Shown: piece by piece, positions 25,954 to 35,211 of the stretch
Position numbering within the stretch: the stretch's first letter is position 1
Layout of the letters: each line of letters begins with the position of its first letter
Assembly (NCBI GenBank): GCA_024236195.1
Contig: JACKKZ010000003.1
Location: 310,001 to 374,000, forward strand
Direction: 5' to 3'
Source: Sphingomonadaceae bacterium
GTDB lineage: Bacteria > Pseudomonadota > Alphaproteobacteria > Sphingomonadales > Sphingomonadaceae
DNA length: 64,000 nt
The notes under the pieces: generated by a model
What the model saw: only the letters and a program-made list of their open reading frames with translations
Databases searched by the model: none
What the model was told of the DNA's origin: nothing
Made by a program: the position numbers and the translations under genes

Positions 25954-26466
25954 CTATTGGCAGATTGTCCGGCGAACGGTCCGGTAATCGTTGTATCCGA
26001 TGCGGTCGAAATATTTGCGGCCAGTCCCGCAATATACCGCAAAAGTGTACTGCCGCTTCATCTTGCATGTCACGGGCAATGAAACCGGCGCATTGGCTGC
26101 ACGAGCATTGGCCTTGATGACAAATGTCCGGGCTTTCATGTTTGCCTTGCGAATATCGTAGACGAGACCAAGAGCCTTCTTGGCAGTCGGCTCAACCTGG
26201 TCAACCGGGATCGCCTTTCCCGATAGCTTCGAGTAGGTGCGCACCCCATCAGCGGCCACTTCCATAATCTGATTGGCCTGTGACGCGCTGGGATTGAGGA
26301 TATTGGGTGTCCAGGTCGCATTCAGCCGGGTCTTGCTGTGGATCGTAATGATTGCATCTTTCGAAGACGCATTGGTGAATTCAAAATTGGTCGGGCACGA
26401 TGCAGCCATGGCGGTTCCCGGCAAAGCAAAAGCTGCGACGGACAAGATGACACTAAGTTTCTTCAC
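25954..26466 (-). CDS. Exported cysteine-containing protein of unknown function
   Basis: 170 residues from a GTG at 26466 preceded by GGAG; the longer frame adds 30 residues without a signal. Signal VKKLSVILSVAAFALPGTAM, cleaved near AAS. The mature domain begins CPTNFEFTNASSKDAIITIH and is a mixed beta fold, with a second half (VPVTCKMKRQYTFAVYCGTG-like region near residues 135-155) carrying two further cysteines and a basic end (YNDYRTVRRTICQ). It converges on the ECF sigma gene with a 70-bp gap. Unknown family. Confidence 0.7.
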   Translation of the reverse strand: MKKLSVILSVAAFALPGTAMAASCPTNFEFTNASSKDAIITIHSKTRLNATWTPNILNPSASQANQIMEVAADGVRTYSKLSGKAIPVDQVEPTAKKALGLVYDIRKANMKARTFVIKANARAANAPVSLPVTCKMKRQYTFAVYCGTGRKYFDRIGYNDYRTVRRTICQ

Positions 26467-26843
26467 GAGGCACTCCTTCCGTAGGCAATCACGGTGTTCG
26501 AACCTGATTGCAATCAATCGCCTCGCAGACAGCGCAAGGCGCACAGCCTGCAGCAATCAACTGCAGACACCCCTGCTCAACGAGAGTTAGGCTCGGAAGC
26601 GGACACAAAATTTGAGATCGCTCAAGAAATCTGTCCCGCCACTGACGTCCTGCGTTGGCCTGTCGTGGCTATGAAGGTGGCCAAAATGCATGCCGCTGAC
26701 AGCTATTCCCCCCTGTTGCGTCCCATCCCGGCGTTGAGAGACGAAGAAACCCTCAACACGCTGGGTGGCTGTGTCCGGCTTTTTGCTTGTTGTGCGTAAG
26801 GAATCCTGGAGACCGTGCACCAGTCATGACCAGGAGGAGACAA
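26467..26843. promoter_or_regulatory. Divergent intergenic region
   Basis: About 377 bp between two exported-protein genes transcribed away from each other, so it should contain two promoters. No ORF with a ribosome binding site was found. Whether either is controlled by the nearby ECF factor cannot be decided by eye. Confidence 0.4.
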
Positions 26844-27437
26844 ATGCGCGCATTTCGGAGTTTTGGATACGTGTTATGTGCCGGCAGCCTGTTAACGATG
26901 GGTTGCTCTGACAATGAAACCGAAGATTCACGCGGCCTTCGCAATGATGCTGCAAAACTTGCAGAAGAATTAGTCACCGAAGACGGGTGCGATCCTGCCA
27001 TTGCGGCGGCGATAGCTCCTTTTGGCAGCGACTATGGTGAATGTCGCATGCCGCAGTTCACCGAGCTTTGCGGGCAAGAGAACAAAGACCGGGGTATAGC
27101 TATGATCGGCGTTCTGCGCGAACGGGAAACAGCGGGCCTGAACCCCTGGGCGATTGCGTGTGCACGCGAAGGTGAGCCGGTCAAGGCAATCGAGGCTAAC
27201 TGCCGCGCGCAAAATATTGGCAACGAGAAAGAATGCTCTTGCGCGGCAAAACGCACCGCAGCGCTGCCTGGGATAAATTCGAGGCGCTTTGCGCGATTGC
27301 TTGCGCATGATGCGTTGGCCGACACTGATCCTGCAGAAAGGTCCGGATCTGGTTCTGGCGTAATCGTTGAAGATGACCTGGAGCATCGGAATGCGTTCTT
27401 CGCGCAGGTTGAAGCCTGTCAAATGGCTAACGAATGA
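26844..27437 (+). CDS. Lipoprotein of unknown function
   Basis: 197 residues from the ATG at 26844, which has GGAGGAG six bases upstream; the longer frame to 26787 adds unrelated residues. Signal MRAFRSFGYVLCAGSLLTMG with a lipobox (LTMGC). The mature domain has six cysteines in short spacings (DGCDPAIAAAIAPFG, GECRMPQFTELCGQE, AIACAREGE, NCRAQNIGNEKECSCAAK), suggesting a disulfide-rich helical fold. The C-terminus has one more cysteine (VEACQMANE). It converges on the Ser/Thr kinase gene. Function unknown. Confidence 0.72.
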   Translation: MRAFRSFGYVLCAGSLLTMGCSDNETEDSRGLRNDAAKLAEELVTEDGCDPAIAAAIAPFGSDYGECRMPQFTELCGQENKDRGIAMIGVLRERETAGLNPWAIACAREGEPVKAIEANCRAQNIGNEKECSCAAKRTAALPGINSRRFARLLAHDALADTDPAERSGSGSGVIVEDDLEHRNAFFAQVEACQMANE

Positions 27438-27509
27438 TGCAAGAACAATGGGCTTTGTCTGAATAGCGTTCAAGGTGTGCAGTAAGCGCATTGCCGATAG
27501 GTCCGCCTG

Positions 27510-29735
27510 CTACCTGGAAGCACGCCCCGGAATTGCAGCCTCAATCGCTCTGTATTTCTTTAACGCAACTGGGTCGTTATCCGACTGTTTTTCGATCTGA
27601 ATGATCTCGGCGATCAGGGTTCGAGCACGATCATGATCGCCGCCCCCCGACAGCGCCTTGGCCAGGTTGGCCTTGGCGTCACGGCTTTGGAAGTGGTCAG
27701 GTCCGTAGACCTTCTCAGCCAAAGTGACCGCCCGGCTGGCACTGAGTCGAGCATTCCCGAACGCCCCCATAGCGATTTCGGTCTCAGCCAGTTCCTTGAA
27801 ACAATCGATCTCAAGATAAGAAAGTTCCGGGTTACCTTTAAGGGATAACCGCGCTTGCAGGAGAAACTCCCTTGATCGGCCCCACTCTCTTCGGGCCTGC
27901 GCAATATCGGACATTTGCAAGAGAAAGTCCGCCTCGTGTACACTTACGGGGCGGTCCTCAGACCGGATAAAAGCGAGGGCATCTTGCCCGATCTGGTCGG
28001 CCTTGTCGAAATCTCCCAGCGATATCGCGCTTTGCATGGCGTATGCTTGGAGAGTAAGATTGGCAGCTTTCGTTGCGTAAGCGGCGTTCTTGCTCGAATT
28101 CAGCTGTTTCTCAACCAGATCGATACATCTCTGTGAATCTTCAGTCGTCCCGGTAAGGCGTGACTTGACGCATCGGTTCACGGCGATGTCAAAGGAATTC
28201 ACCTTCGGCTTTTTCGAAAAGAATTTTTCTGCGCGGTCGAGCCACTCGATCAGCTGGTCATCTTCTACGAAGCCCTGCGACAAATGCACGACGTTTGAGA
28301 GAGTGTAGGCTATCGGATAGCTAGGTTTGAATCGTTGGCTGGCGAGCTTTGTGGCAATCCGGCTGGCGTCGCGATCCATACCAGCATCACCGTATACCTC
28401 TGACAGGAAAACATACGTTTCCGCCGCCCGTTGGGGGTCTGTTTGCTCTAACGAACTTGCCGCCTTCTCCATTCCCTTCAAGGCCTTGATAATAGCTTGC
28501 CCCTCCACGGTTTCCATGTCCAGAGAGGCCACAAACTCTGCGAATCCAGCATTGAAGGTCTCGTATAGCTCGATCTGCCTTGCTCCTTTTTCCTGAGTAA
28601 CCCGGTTGGCTTCAGCTGCGTTATTGGCCCGGACGGCGAAAGTACTGACGCCAATAATTGCGGCAAAAAGGGCAGCTATTGTCACTGCGCTCATCCCCGA
28701 CGCCAGCTTGTTACGCGCCACCGCCTTCCTGAATCGTATCATCGACGATACCGGTCGGGCTGTTACAGGAAAGCCGAGCAGATACCGTTCCAGATCCTCA
28801 CCCAGCGCATCGACAGAATCATATCGCCTGCGAGGATCGGTAGAAGTCGTCCGCGCGAGGATTGCACGCAAGTCGGGGTCGCTGATCCTGTCCTCATCGA
28901 GCTCGACGCCGCCATCAGATTGACGCTTCGGCCATGTGTCGGCCAGTATGCGGTGTGCCAGCATCCCGACCTGAAAAACATCGGTCGCTGTAGTGATCTG
29001 GCCTCCCTCCAGTTGCTCCGGCGCAGCTACCGCAAGGGTCAATGGCCCGGGTCCTGAACTTGCTTCTGTATCGACGAGCTCAGCGATCCCAAAATCGATC
29101 AGGCGTACATCACCCTGATCGTTGACCAGTACATTGCCGGGCTGGATATCGCGGTGCAGAACCAGCCGTGCATGGGCATGGGCAAGCGCAGAGCAAAGTT
29201 GGCGTAACAGGCTAATCTTTTGTGCCTGACTTTTGCCTGCGGCCCAATGGTCGACAGGCTGTCCTTCGACGAGCTCGACCACCATGAAAGGGTGCCCGCC
29301 GTCACCGGTTCCACCATCGATGATGCGGGCAATGTTCGGATGTTCGAGCAGTGCAAGGCGCCGTCGTTCGTTTTCAAAGCGCACGCTGAGCGCCTCATTT
29401 GACCTGCGAAGGGTCTTGAGGGCTGCAGTCTGCTCGAATGTGCCATCGTCCCGTGTTACCCGGTAGACAGCCCCCATCCCACCAATTCCAAGCACACTGT
29501 CGATCCGCCAAGCTCCGACTCTCGTGCCGCTCTCGAGAAACTCTGCATCACGGCCAATACCTGCTGGCGCGCTCGTCGCCATGAACACTCCGACGTTCTC
29601 GAGTTCAATTTGCCTGCGAAGGCGCGAAGCGAAGGCTTCGTCACTCTCTTCCAGCCTGGCCAGGGCATCGAGCCGATCCGATTCAGGCATCACGGTAATG
29701 GTCTCATATGTAGAAGAGAATTGCGCCCAATCCAT
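27510..29735 (-). CDS. Membrane Ser/Thr protein kinase with TPR-like C-terminal region
   Basis: 741 residues from the ATG at 29735, which has GGAGG upstream; in-frame ATGs at 29783 and 29834 would lengthen it. Kinase domain at about 77-345: glycine loop LGIGGMGAVYRV, Lys107 in TAALKTLRR, catalytic loop LHRDIQPGNVLV (Asp196; Gln in place of the usual Lys) and DFG in LIDFGIAEL. A membrane helix (ALFAAIIGVSTFAV) follows near residue 365. The extracytoplasmic C-terminal half is helical with TPR-like hairpins. Kinases of this architecture are commonly encoded near ECF factors of the type at 25344 and may activate them by phosphorylation. Confidence 0.88.
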   Translation of the reverse strand: MDWAQFSSTYETITVMPESDRLDALARLEESDEAFASRLRRQIELENVGVFMATSAPAGIGRDAEFLESGTRVGAWRIDSVLGIGGMGAVYRVTRDDGTFEQTAALKTLRRSNEALSVRFENERRRLALLEHPNIARIIDGGTGDGGHPFMVVELVEGQPVDHWAAGKSQAQKISLLRQLCSALAHAHARLVLHRDIQPGNVLVNDQGDVRLIDFGIAELVDTEASSGPGPLTLAVAAPEQLEGGQITTATDVFQVGMLAHRILADTWPKRQSDGGVELDEDRISDPDLRAILARTTSTDPRRRYDSVDALGEDLERYLLGFPVTARPVSSMIRFRKAVARNKLASGMSAVTIAALFAAIIGVSTFAVRANNAAEANRVTQEKGARQIELYETFNAGFAEFVASLDMETVEGQAIIKALKGMEKAASSLEQTDPQRAAETYVFLSEVYGDAGMDRDASRIATKLASQRFKPSYPIAYTLSNVVHLSQGFVEDDQLIEWLDRAEKFFSKKPKVNSFDIAVNRCVKSRLTGTTEDSQRCIDLVEKQLNSSKNAAYATKAANLTLQAYAMQSAISLGDFDKADQIGQDALAFIRSEDRPVSVHEADFLLQMSDIAQARREWGRSREFLLQARLSLKGNPELSYLEIDCFKELAETEIAMGAFGNARLSASRAVTLAEKVYGPDHFQSRDAKANLAKALSGGGDHDRARTLIAEIIQIEKQSDNDPVALKKYRAIEAAIPGRASR

Positions 29736-30208
29736 GGATAGTCTTGCCTCCGTTGGACCCAAGAAGTCTTCACTTTCAACCATCAAGTCAACCGCTCGAC
29801 CAACTTTAGCTTGCAAATTCCGGGCGGCAGGCAAAGCTCGGACACCATGTCAAATGCGGAACCGGCACGCGTTGAGCGCAATGCGGGAAGGCCAGGAGAT
29901 TCTGGCCAAAGGCCCCCTCACCTCTCCTGCGAGTTGTTTGAACCAGGGCTCGAGGCATAGTCAAAGGTACGGCGAGCCAGAGCCCAATCTGGTTGACATT
30001 AACCCGCCCGAAGAAGCCCGGGTGCGGAGAGCGGCAGGACCGGTGTGATAACCGCTGCAGCGGAGAAACTGTGCCGCAACGCCCTTGTCTCTGAAGACCA
30101 TAAAGGCGCTATCATCCCGAAGCAAAACACCTGCGCCGAAGGTAGCCGACTTTCAATGCCAAGATTGTCCAAGGCGACTGCGGTCAACAGCGAAGGCTGG
30201 ACATACGT
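29736..30208. other. Intergenic stretch, no supported gene
   Basis: About 470 bp between the kinase start and the PilZ gene stop. The leftmost part may encode extra N-terminal kinase residues if an upstream start is used. Otherwise only short frames without ribosome binding sites are present. Confidence 0.35.
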
Positions 30209-30568
30209 CTACTCAGCCATCCGTTCCGGGATAATTCCCGGAACGGGTACGGGAAGAAAACAAGGCGCCGAGGAATCCAGATCATTCTCATGCACAATCG
30301 ACGTCAGGAGCTGCTCACTTAGGGGCCGGGAAAACCGAACGCCGAAGCTGTCTTTTCTCTTCCAGATAATCTCGCCTGCAACATGGTCATGTGCTGTCAA
30401 CTCAATGACGATCGTTGCTCCCTGTCTGACGAGACTGGAGCCTGAGCGCGCCTTGCACCCAGCAAGGGCCAGGTCAAACAGGATTGCTTCAATTGGCGTA
30501 GCAGGAACGCGACCTACCACCTGGCAGCGGATCCTAAAGCGCTTTTGCAATCTGCGGTCATGCGACAT
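30209..30568 (-). CDS. PilZ-domain protein
   Basis: 119 residues. The N-terminus DRRLQKRFRIRCQVVGRV resembles the RxxxR c-di-GMP binding motif, followed by the beta-barrel residues ILFDLALAGCKAR (the family's D/NxSxxG motif appears as DLALAG, so the Ser is replaced) and VGRVPATPIEAI. Strands ATIVIELTAHDHVAGEIIWK and DSFGVRFSRPLSEQLL complete the fold. With an imperfect second motif, c-di-GMP binding is possible but not certain. It stands alone; many sphingomonad PilZ proteins of this size bind flagellar or polysaccharide machinery. Confidence 0.8.
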   Translation of the reverse strand: MSHDRRLQKRFRIRCQVVGRVPATPIEAILFDLALAGCKARSGSSLVRQGATIVIELTAHDHVAGEIIWKRKDSFGVRFSRPLSEQLLTSIVHENDLDSSAPCFLPVPVPGIIPERMAE

Positions 30569-31203
30569 AATCGGGTTGGGCCTCGTCCGAATGGTTAACA
30601 GAGTTCCTACTTTGGGATGGTTAATATTGCGTATGGATCCACTCAGATCACGAAAGCGACTCTACCAAATATTGTTCGACGGAAGCGTTTGGAGCCGGAG
30701 CAGTGCAGCAACGTCCGGGGCCAGCATGTCAAGGCTGGCCTGCTGAGCCAGGCCTAAATGCGATCTATGAGCCCGGGCTTTCCGTAGGCCCTTTTATCAG
30801 GCGCGGGAAGAACGGAGCGCCAAGAGCGAAAATTCCGGTTAGGCACTATGTCAGGTAGTCAGGTCTCGGATGGTTTCCGAGGCTAATCGAAGTCACCGGA
30901 GGCAGAAATCGCTCCAGACAAGACAGGGGTTGGCGACACATATAGTGGCACCAACCCCTGAGGTGCCTGCTGGTTCGCGTTCAGCAGGTGGGTCGCTGGC
31001 CTAGGTCGCGCCCCATCCAGCCAAGGTTCAACCGCATCGATCAAAACTCAATTAGAAATGATCCGCAGCGCCAGACGCTGCTGGTCCGGCAAACGGGCTG
31101 CAGCGCACAGCTGCCTGCTCTCCACATCAGAACATTTACAGAACACAATAAATGTGCGAACACCTTCCGCGAGGGGGCCAATTGCCAAACGGAAGGAAAT
31201 GAC
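30569..31203. other. 635-bp intergenic region with tandem hairpins
   Basis: No convincing gene; a 37-codon frame from an ATG at 30633 has no ribosome binding site. Two perfect hairpins stand side by side: CAGGGGTTGG at 30924-30933 with CCAACCCCTG at 30951-30960, and CCTGCTG at 30966-30972 with CAGCAGG at 30982-30988. Neither is followed by a U-tract. Position at the edge of the plasmid-like block suggests a transfer origin, replication or recombination site, or a structured RNA. Confidence 0.45.
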
Positions 31204-31431
31204 ATGGCACGGCCCAGGAACCCCAGAACAGCCTTGTTGCGTTTGCGCGAGCAACGTGCCCTGCTGGATGAAAAGGAGGCCAAACTGCGTCTGCAGGCAG
31301 CGCAGGAACTTGGCACGATGTTGCTTGATTGCGGGGCAGATACGATCGAGCCTTCGCAACTCAAGCGGCTTGTAACCTGCGCACTGGATCGCGGGATCGA
31401 GGTTGCGATTGAGCGGATTGCCCCGAATTAG
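31204..31431 (+). CDS. Small plasmid-associated protein (DUF6437-like)
   Basis: 75 residues from the ATG at 31204 with GGAAGGAAAT before it. Basic N-terminus (MARPRNPRTALLRLREQR), then a helical coiled-coil-like region (ALLDEKEAKLRLQAAQELGT) and a C-terminal helix (EPSQLKRLVTCALDRGIEVA). It resembles the short proteins next to conjugation or mobilisation genes in alphaproteobacterial plasmids that I recall as DUF6437; this is from memory. A strong hairpin 50 bp downstream probably ends its transcript. The role is unknown, perhaps an accessory in DNA transfer. Confidence 0.6.
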   Translation: MARPRNPRTALLRLREQRALLDEKEAKLRLQAAQELGTMLLDCGADTIEPSQLKRLVTCALDRGIEVAIERIAPN

Positions 31432-31772
31432 TTGGAAGAATTTCAAAGCAGAACTCAAGCATCCGGCTCCCGCATGCCGCTATGGCCCCGGTCTTCGGAG
31501 AGGCCGGGGCCTTCTTGCGGACCGCAGTCGGCATTGGTCGATGCCGAGTTGGCCTATGGGCGAGGAAGCGTGACGTTCAGGTCATCACCAGAAAGGCATT
31601 TCCCTCCACCAATGACTGAAGGGAAAGTTCCATTTTCCAAAAATAACATTATGGGGGATGCCGAGCATGAGGTCGGCTTGGTCCAAGAGCTCCAGAACCG
31701 AGATGGGGTCCCTATCCTGAGCCCACCCCATGTTCACCGCGATGTAAGCGCAAACCAGTCAGAAGCAGCCTA
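31432..31772 (+). other. Intergenic stretch holding a terminator
   Basis: About 341 bp. Apart from the terminator hairpin at 31484-31515 no gene is supported. The right end should contain the promoter of the membrane-anchored protein gene at 31773, which starts with GTG. Confidence 0.4.
31484..31516 (+). terminator. Probable intrinsic terminator after the small protein gene
   Basis: GGCCCCGG at 31484-31491 pairs with CCGGGGCC at 31504-31511 across a 12-base loop and is followed by TTCTT. The stem is strong but the U-tract is short. Confidence 0.6.
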
Positions 31773-33023
31773 GTGACCAAGAAGTTCCTTCATATCCGGG
31801 GTTGGAAGCGCAAACTCCTGCTCGTTGCCCTGCTGGTTAGCATATGCCTTGCCTTGATCACGAGCCCGGAGCCCAGCATACAAGCAACCGCACCGGTGAC
31901 CCCTGACCAGGCCCGGACGGCGCGATCCTTGTTACAGGACCTGCGTCATCAAGCCTTGACGCGGGACCGGGTCGATCTTGTGCTCGGCGATACCGAACTC
32001 GCAGCCCTGTCCGGTCTTGCCAGTCAAAGGACAGCCCCGGCGAGGGTCTGGATGGAAGTCAGTGACGGTCGGCTAACCATCCGGATCAGCCAGCCCTTGC
32101 CGGTCCGTTGGCTCAATATCAGTCTTACCACCCACCGGCTGGCCGACGATCCCCTGCAGGCGCGCGCCACAATTGGATCATTGCCATTGTCCCCCTGGCT
32201 GACGCGGCAGACGCTCGCGCTCGGACTGCGGGTAAAAGGAAGTGACTTCAACCAGCTTGTCCAAGCGGTGGAGAGCGCAGAGATTACGGACAATCGACTG
32301 CATGCACGGATCAGAATGCCTGAAGGTCAGGCCTTTTTGCAGCAGCTATCCAGTGCCCAAATAGCGATAGATCCAGCCCAAGTGCGGAAAATCTACTGTG
32401 CTCTGACGAGTGAGCAACTGCAATCACCCGATGACTTGCTGGCAACGCAGCTCAAACGGGCTGTGTCCGGTTCCGGGGCCAGCGCCGAACAACATGGTGC
32501 CGCATTGGTCGCTCTTGGCATGCTGGTAATTGACCCCCGGATCGGCGAGCTGGCGAACGTTCAGCTTTCGACCGTCAAAGTGTGCAGGATCGCCCCCATC
32601 CAGGCAACCCTGGCTGGCCGCCAGGATCTGGCCAAGCATTGGACGATGTCCGCGGTGCTTCTGGTGACCACAAATGATGACCTCGCAGAAGCAACGGGAG
32701 TCTGGAAGGAACTGTCTGACACTGGCACGGAGAAATCCCGCAAGCAAATGCGGAACACCACCGGCTTTTCTTTCGTTGACATTGCTGCGGATCGCTCCGG
32801 ACTCCTTGTAGCAAAAGGCCTCCTCGATCCTGAGCGCTTGAGCAGGACGCGCGAGCAAGTGATGATGGTGACTGACGAACAGCTCCTCCCGACAAGAGCT
32901 GCCACCTTGCACGAAGGCCTGAATGACGCACAGTTCCAGCAACTTTACGGAAATGCGCAGGACCCTCGATATCTCGCGAAATTGGGTCTGATTGACAGAC
33001 TCCTTGCCGCGCACTGGAAATAA
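31773..33023 (+). CDS. Membrane-anchored periplasmic protein of unknown function
   Basis: 416 residues from a GTG at 31773. A basic start (TKKFLHIRGWKRK) precedes one membrane segment (LLLVALLVSICLALITS), leaving the rest outside the cytoplasm. The body has alternating amphipathic strands (VWMEVSDGRLTIRISQPLPV, WLNISLTTHRLADDP) and helices, then FSFVDIAADRSGLLVAKGLL and a C-terminal DAQFQQLYGNAQDPRYLAKL. I have an impression of related hypothetical proteins in marine gammaproteobacteria but cannot name the family. It points away from the ParB gene; they converge over a 193-bp gap with a GC-rich hairpin. Confidence 0.65.
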   Translation: MTKKFLHIRGWKRKLLLVALLVSICLALITSPEPSIQATAPVTPDQARTARSLLQDLRHQALTRDRVDLVLGDTELAALSGLASQRTAPARVWMEVSDGRLTIRISQPLPVRWLNISLTTHRLADDPLQARATIGSLPLSPWLTRQTLALGLRVKGSDFNQLVQAVESAEITDNRLHARIRMPEGQAFLQQLSSAQIAIDPAQVRKIYCALTSEQLQSPDDLLATQLKRAVSGSGASAEQHGAALVALGMLVIDPRIGELANVQLSTVKVCRIAPIQATLAGRQDLAKHWTMSAVLLVTTNDDLAEATGVWKELSDTGTEKSRKQMRNTTGFSFVDIAADRSGLLVAKGLLDPERLSRTREQVMMVTDEQLLPTRAATLHEGLNDAQFQQLYGNAQDPRYLAKLGLIDRLLAAHWK

Positions 33024-33145
33024 AGTCCGCAGCGTTCCGGCCTTGCCTGGGTTTTGCCGAGCGCCGCGTCACCCGGGCCGCAGCAATTTCTGGAATTCTG
33101 CCGGCACATGGTCCGATGGGTTACCTGCCAACGTCTGGCAAAATG

Positions 33146-33180
33146 GAGGCGGCCCCTGCCGAAGTGGCCGGGACCGCCTC
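33146..33180. terminator. Possible bidirectional terminator
   Basis: GAGGCGGCCC at 33146-33155 pairs, with one mismatch, with GGGACCGCCTC at 33170-33180 between two convergent genes. No U-tract follows on either strand, so confidence is limited. Confidence 0.35.
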
Positions 33181-33216
33181 ACGGCTTGCGACATGGCCTA
33201 ACCTGTCAGGAGGAGG

Positions 33217-35211
33217 TCAGGCGGCCATCTCGCTGGGGGAGTGTTCCGCTTCCGCAGCTTCGTTGCAGGACGGCATACCCATGTCGTCAGCAGCACCAGC
33301 GCTATTTGAAATGTCCTGGCCTGCAAAACGCATGGCGTCGGGAACCCAGGCCAGTGCCGCTTCGCGCACGTCGGCATCCGTGATGAAGTTGCCTGCAAAG
33401 ACGCGTTCGGCGCTCTCAGCCAGTTCCGCCTTTTTCGCAGAAGCAAAGCGGGCAACGAGGTCTGGTCCGCCCACTTCGAACAAGGCGTCGAGAATGACTG
33501 CCTTTGAAACCCGGTCAAAGTAGTTGGCGGCTTTCGGGCGCCACCAGCGAGCAACGTCGATACCAATGGCTGCCCCCAAATGATCGTGCAATGCTGTCGA
33601 ACGGTCACCAGCGATATTCAGGCTCGCTTCAAGCGTTCTCCCGACCACGTGACCAAGCCATGCTCCGCGGGCTTCATCGTCGAGCGTCCGAAAGGCCTCA
33701 AAACGTGCGACTATGTCCTCACCAGCACGCCAGCATTCATCGAGACTACCCTTCAAATCGGCAAGCGCCGCGCTGGCCGGGGCGTCTTTAGCTTGGAATC
33801 CCACAATCGGCCCTGCCGCTGCCGGGCCACGCAGCGTCGTTGCCGAGCGCGAGCGCCAGTCATGCGTGTCAGCGTCGGCCAGAGTAAAAACCATGAGGTC
33901 GAGTGCAAGCGCAGGATCGGAAGCAACATGGAGGGCAAGCACATCCCGGCGTTGCATCGCCAGTTCATCAATCAGGCGCTTTGACATTGTCGCACGCTTC
34001 GGTGCCTTCTCGTCGTCTTGCGAGACGACTTCGAGCACCCCGTCATCGGCCGCGAGCACTGCAGCATTCTCGGTATAGAATTGCGGCTGGAGCACCGGTA
34101 CGCCATCACGACCCAGCGTGAGGATCATACCGGCATCAGGCTTGAGCTCGGGATCAAGGACCAGCGGACGATTTCGAATATCCTGGCATTCTCGCTCGAT
34201 CATCGCGATGGCTTTCTCTGCAGCGGCAACAAGTTCTTCGTCGCTTTCTTCGCTTTCGAGAATTGCTGCGTGCTCGTCCCATGAGGTATCGAGCAGATCA
34301 AGTCGGGCAAGCTCGGCTTCCGTTAATGACGCAGTTTCAGCAGGCAAGCGATGCAATCCATCGAGCAAGTCATGCGACACATAGCTATCCAGCGTTGGCT
34401 TGACCCATGCAATCGCGTTCTCGGCAGCAAGCGCCTCGGCGTACTCTTCCATCCTGCCTCTCGCTAGCCCTTCAAGCAGCGCAACATCAGTCCAGCTTTC
34501 GCTGTCATCATCATCAAACAGTTCGCGCTCGATGTGCCCGCCAGCTGCGACATAGGCATCACGGCCGACAAGCTTTGCGCGCGGGTCATCGCCCCGCACG
34601 GTTCCATTCAGGACCATCCGACGAATGCTGTCTGGCGTGGGAGCGTAATAGGCTGCAGAGACCTGTTCGAATACCTGCGCCTGGACATGCTGGTCGGAGC
34701 TCGCACCGTAGGCCTTGGCGATGTCGAGGGTGATCGCACCGCTGGCGAGGGCTTCAAACACGGGCTGGGCGAGATGTGCGAGGCGCAGCCGACCTTCGAC
34801 AAATCGGACCGTGAGACCGAAACGGCGCGCGACATCTTCGATGCTCGTACCGGCTTCAACGAGCGCCGAAAAAGCCTGCGCTTCATCGGCAGGGTTCATC
34901 GCAAGGCGATGGAAATTCTCGGCAAGGCTCGTCTCGATCGAACTGGCATCGGCATCCTCGAGGACGAGACAGGTCACCGGATGGGTGCGCGGCAGTAGCT
35001 TGTCATCGGCCAGCGCGACCAGAGCGCAGCGCCGGCGTTCACCCGCTTCCACTTCGAATTTGCCCTTCCCTGCAGGCCTGACGATCAGATTCTGCAAGAG
35101 ACCGTTGGCTGCGATACTCGCTTTCAGCTCAGCATCTGCTGCAACATTGACATGCTTGCGAACATTGCGCGGGGACACTGTCAGCTTGTTCAAAGGGATA
35201 GTCTTGATCAT
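33217..35211 (-). CDS. Large ParB/RepB/Spo0J-family partition protein
   Basis: 664 residues, roughly twice the length of a chromosomal ParB. The N-terminal CTPase/nuclease-like domain is clear: IPLNKLTVSPRNVRKHVNV, ASIAANGLLQNLIVRP, EVEAGERRRCALVALADD and SLAENFHRLAMNPADEAQAF. A helix-turn-helix follows (DVARRFGLTVRFVEGRLRLA). The C-terminal 400 residues are acidic and helical and contain no motif I recognise. ParB proteins of this length with long acidic extensions are frequent on sphingomonad plasmids. No parA is adjacent, so it may act in regulation or DNA processing more than partition. An imperfect inverted repeat lies just upstream. Confidence 0.88.
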   Translation of the reverse strand: MIKTIPLNKLTVSPRNVRKHVNVAADAELKASIAANGLLQNLIVRPAGKGKFEVEAGERRRCALVALADDKLLPRTHPVTCLVLEDADASSIETSLAENFHRLAMNPADEAQAFSALVEAGTSIEDVARRFGLTVRFVEGRLRLAHLAQPVFEALASGAITLDIAKAYGASSDQHVQAQVFEQVSAAYYAPTPDSIRRMVLNGTVRGDDPRAKLVGRDAYVAAGGHIERELFDDDDSESWTDVALLEGLARGRMEEYAEALAAENAIAWVKPTLDSYVSHDLLDGLHRLPAETASLTEAELARLDLLDTSWDEHAAILESEESDEELVAAAEKAIAMIERECQDIRNRPLVLDPELKPDAGMILTLGRDGVPVLQPQFYTENAAVLAADDGVLEVVSQDDEKAPKRATMSKRLIDELAMQRRDVLALHVASDPALALDLMVFTLADADTHDWRSRSATTLRGPAAAGPIVGFQAKDAPASAALADLKGSLDECWRAGEDIVARFEAFRTLDDEARGAWLGHVVGRTLEASLNIAGDRSTALHDHLGAAIGIDVARWWRPKAANYFDRVSKAVILDALFEVGGPDLVARFASAKKAELAESAERVFAGNFITDADVREAALAWVPDAMRFAGQDISNSAGAADDMGMPSCNEAAEAEHSPSEMAA

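Noticed and set aside
30045..30746. 233-codon plus-strand open frame over the PilZ gene
   Set aside because: Antisense to a clear PilZ domain. A 37-codon tail from 30633 was considered as a small gene but lacks a ribosome binding site.
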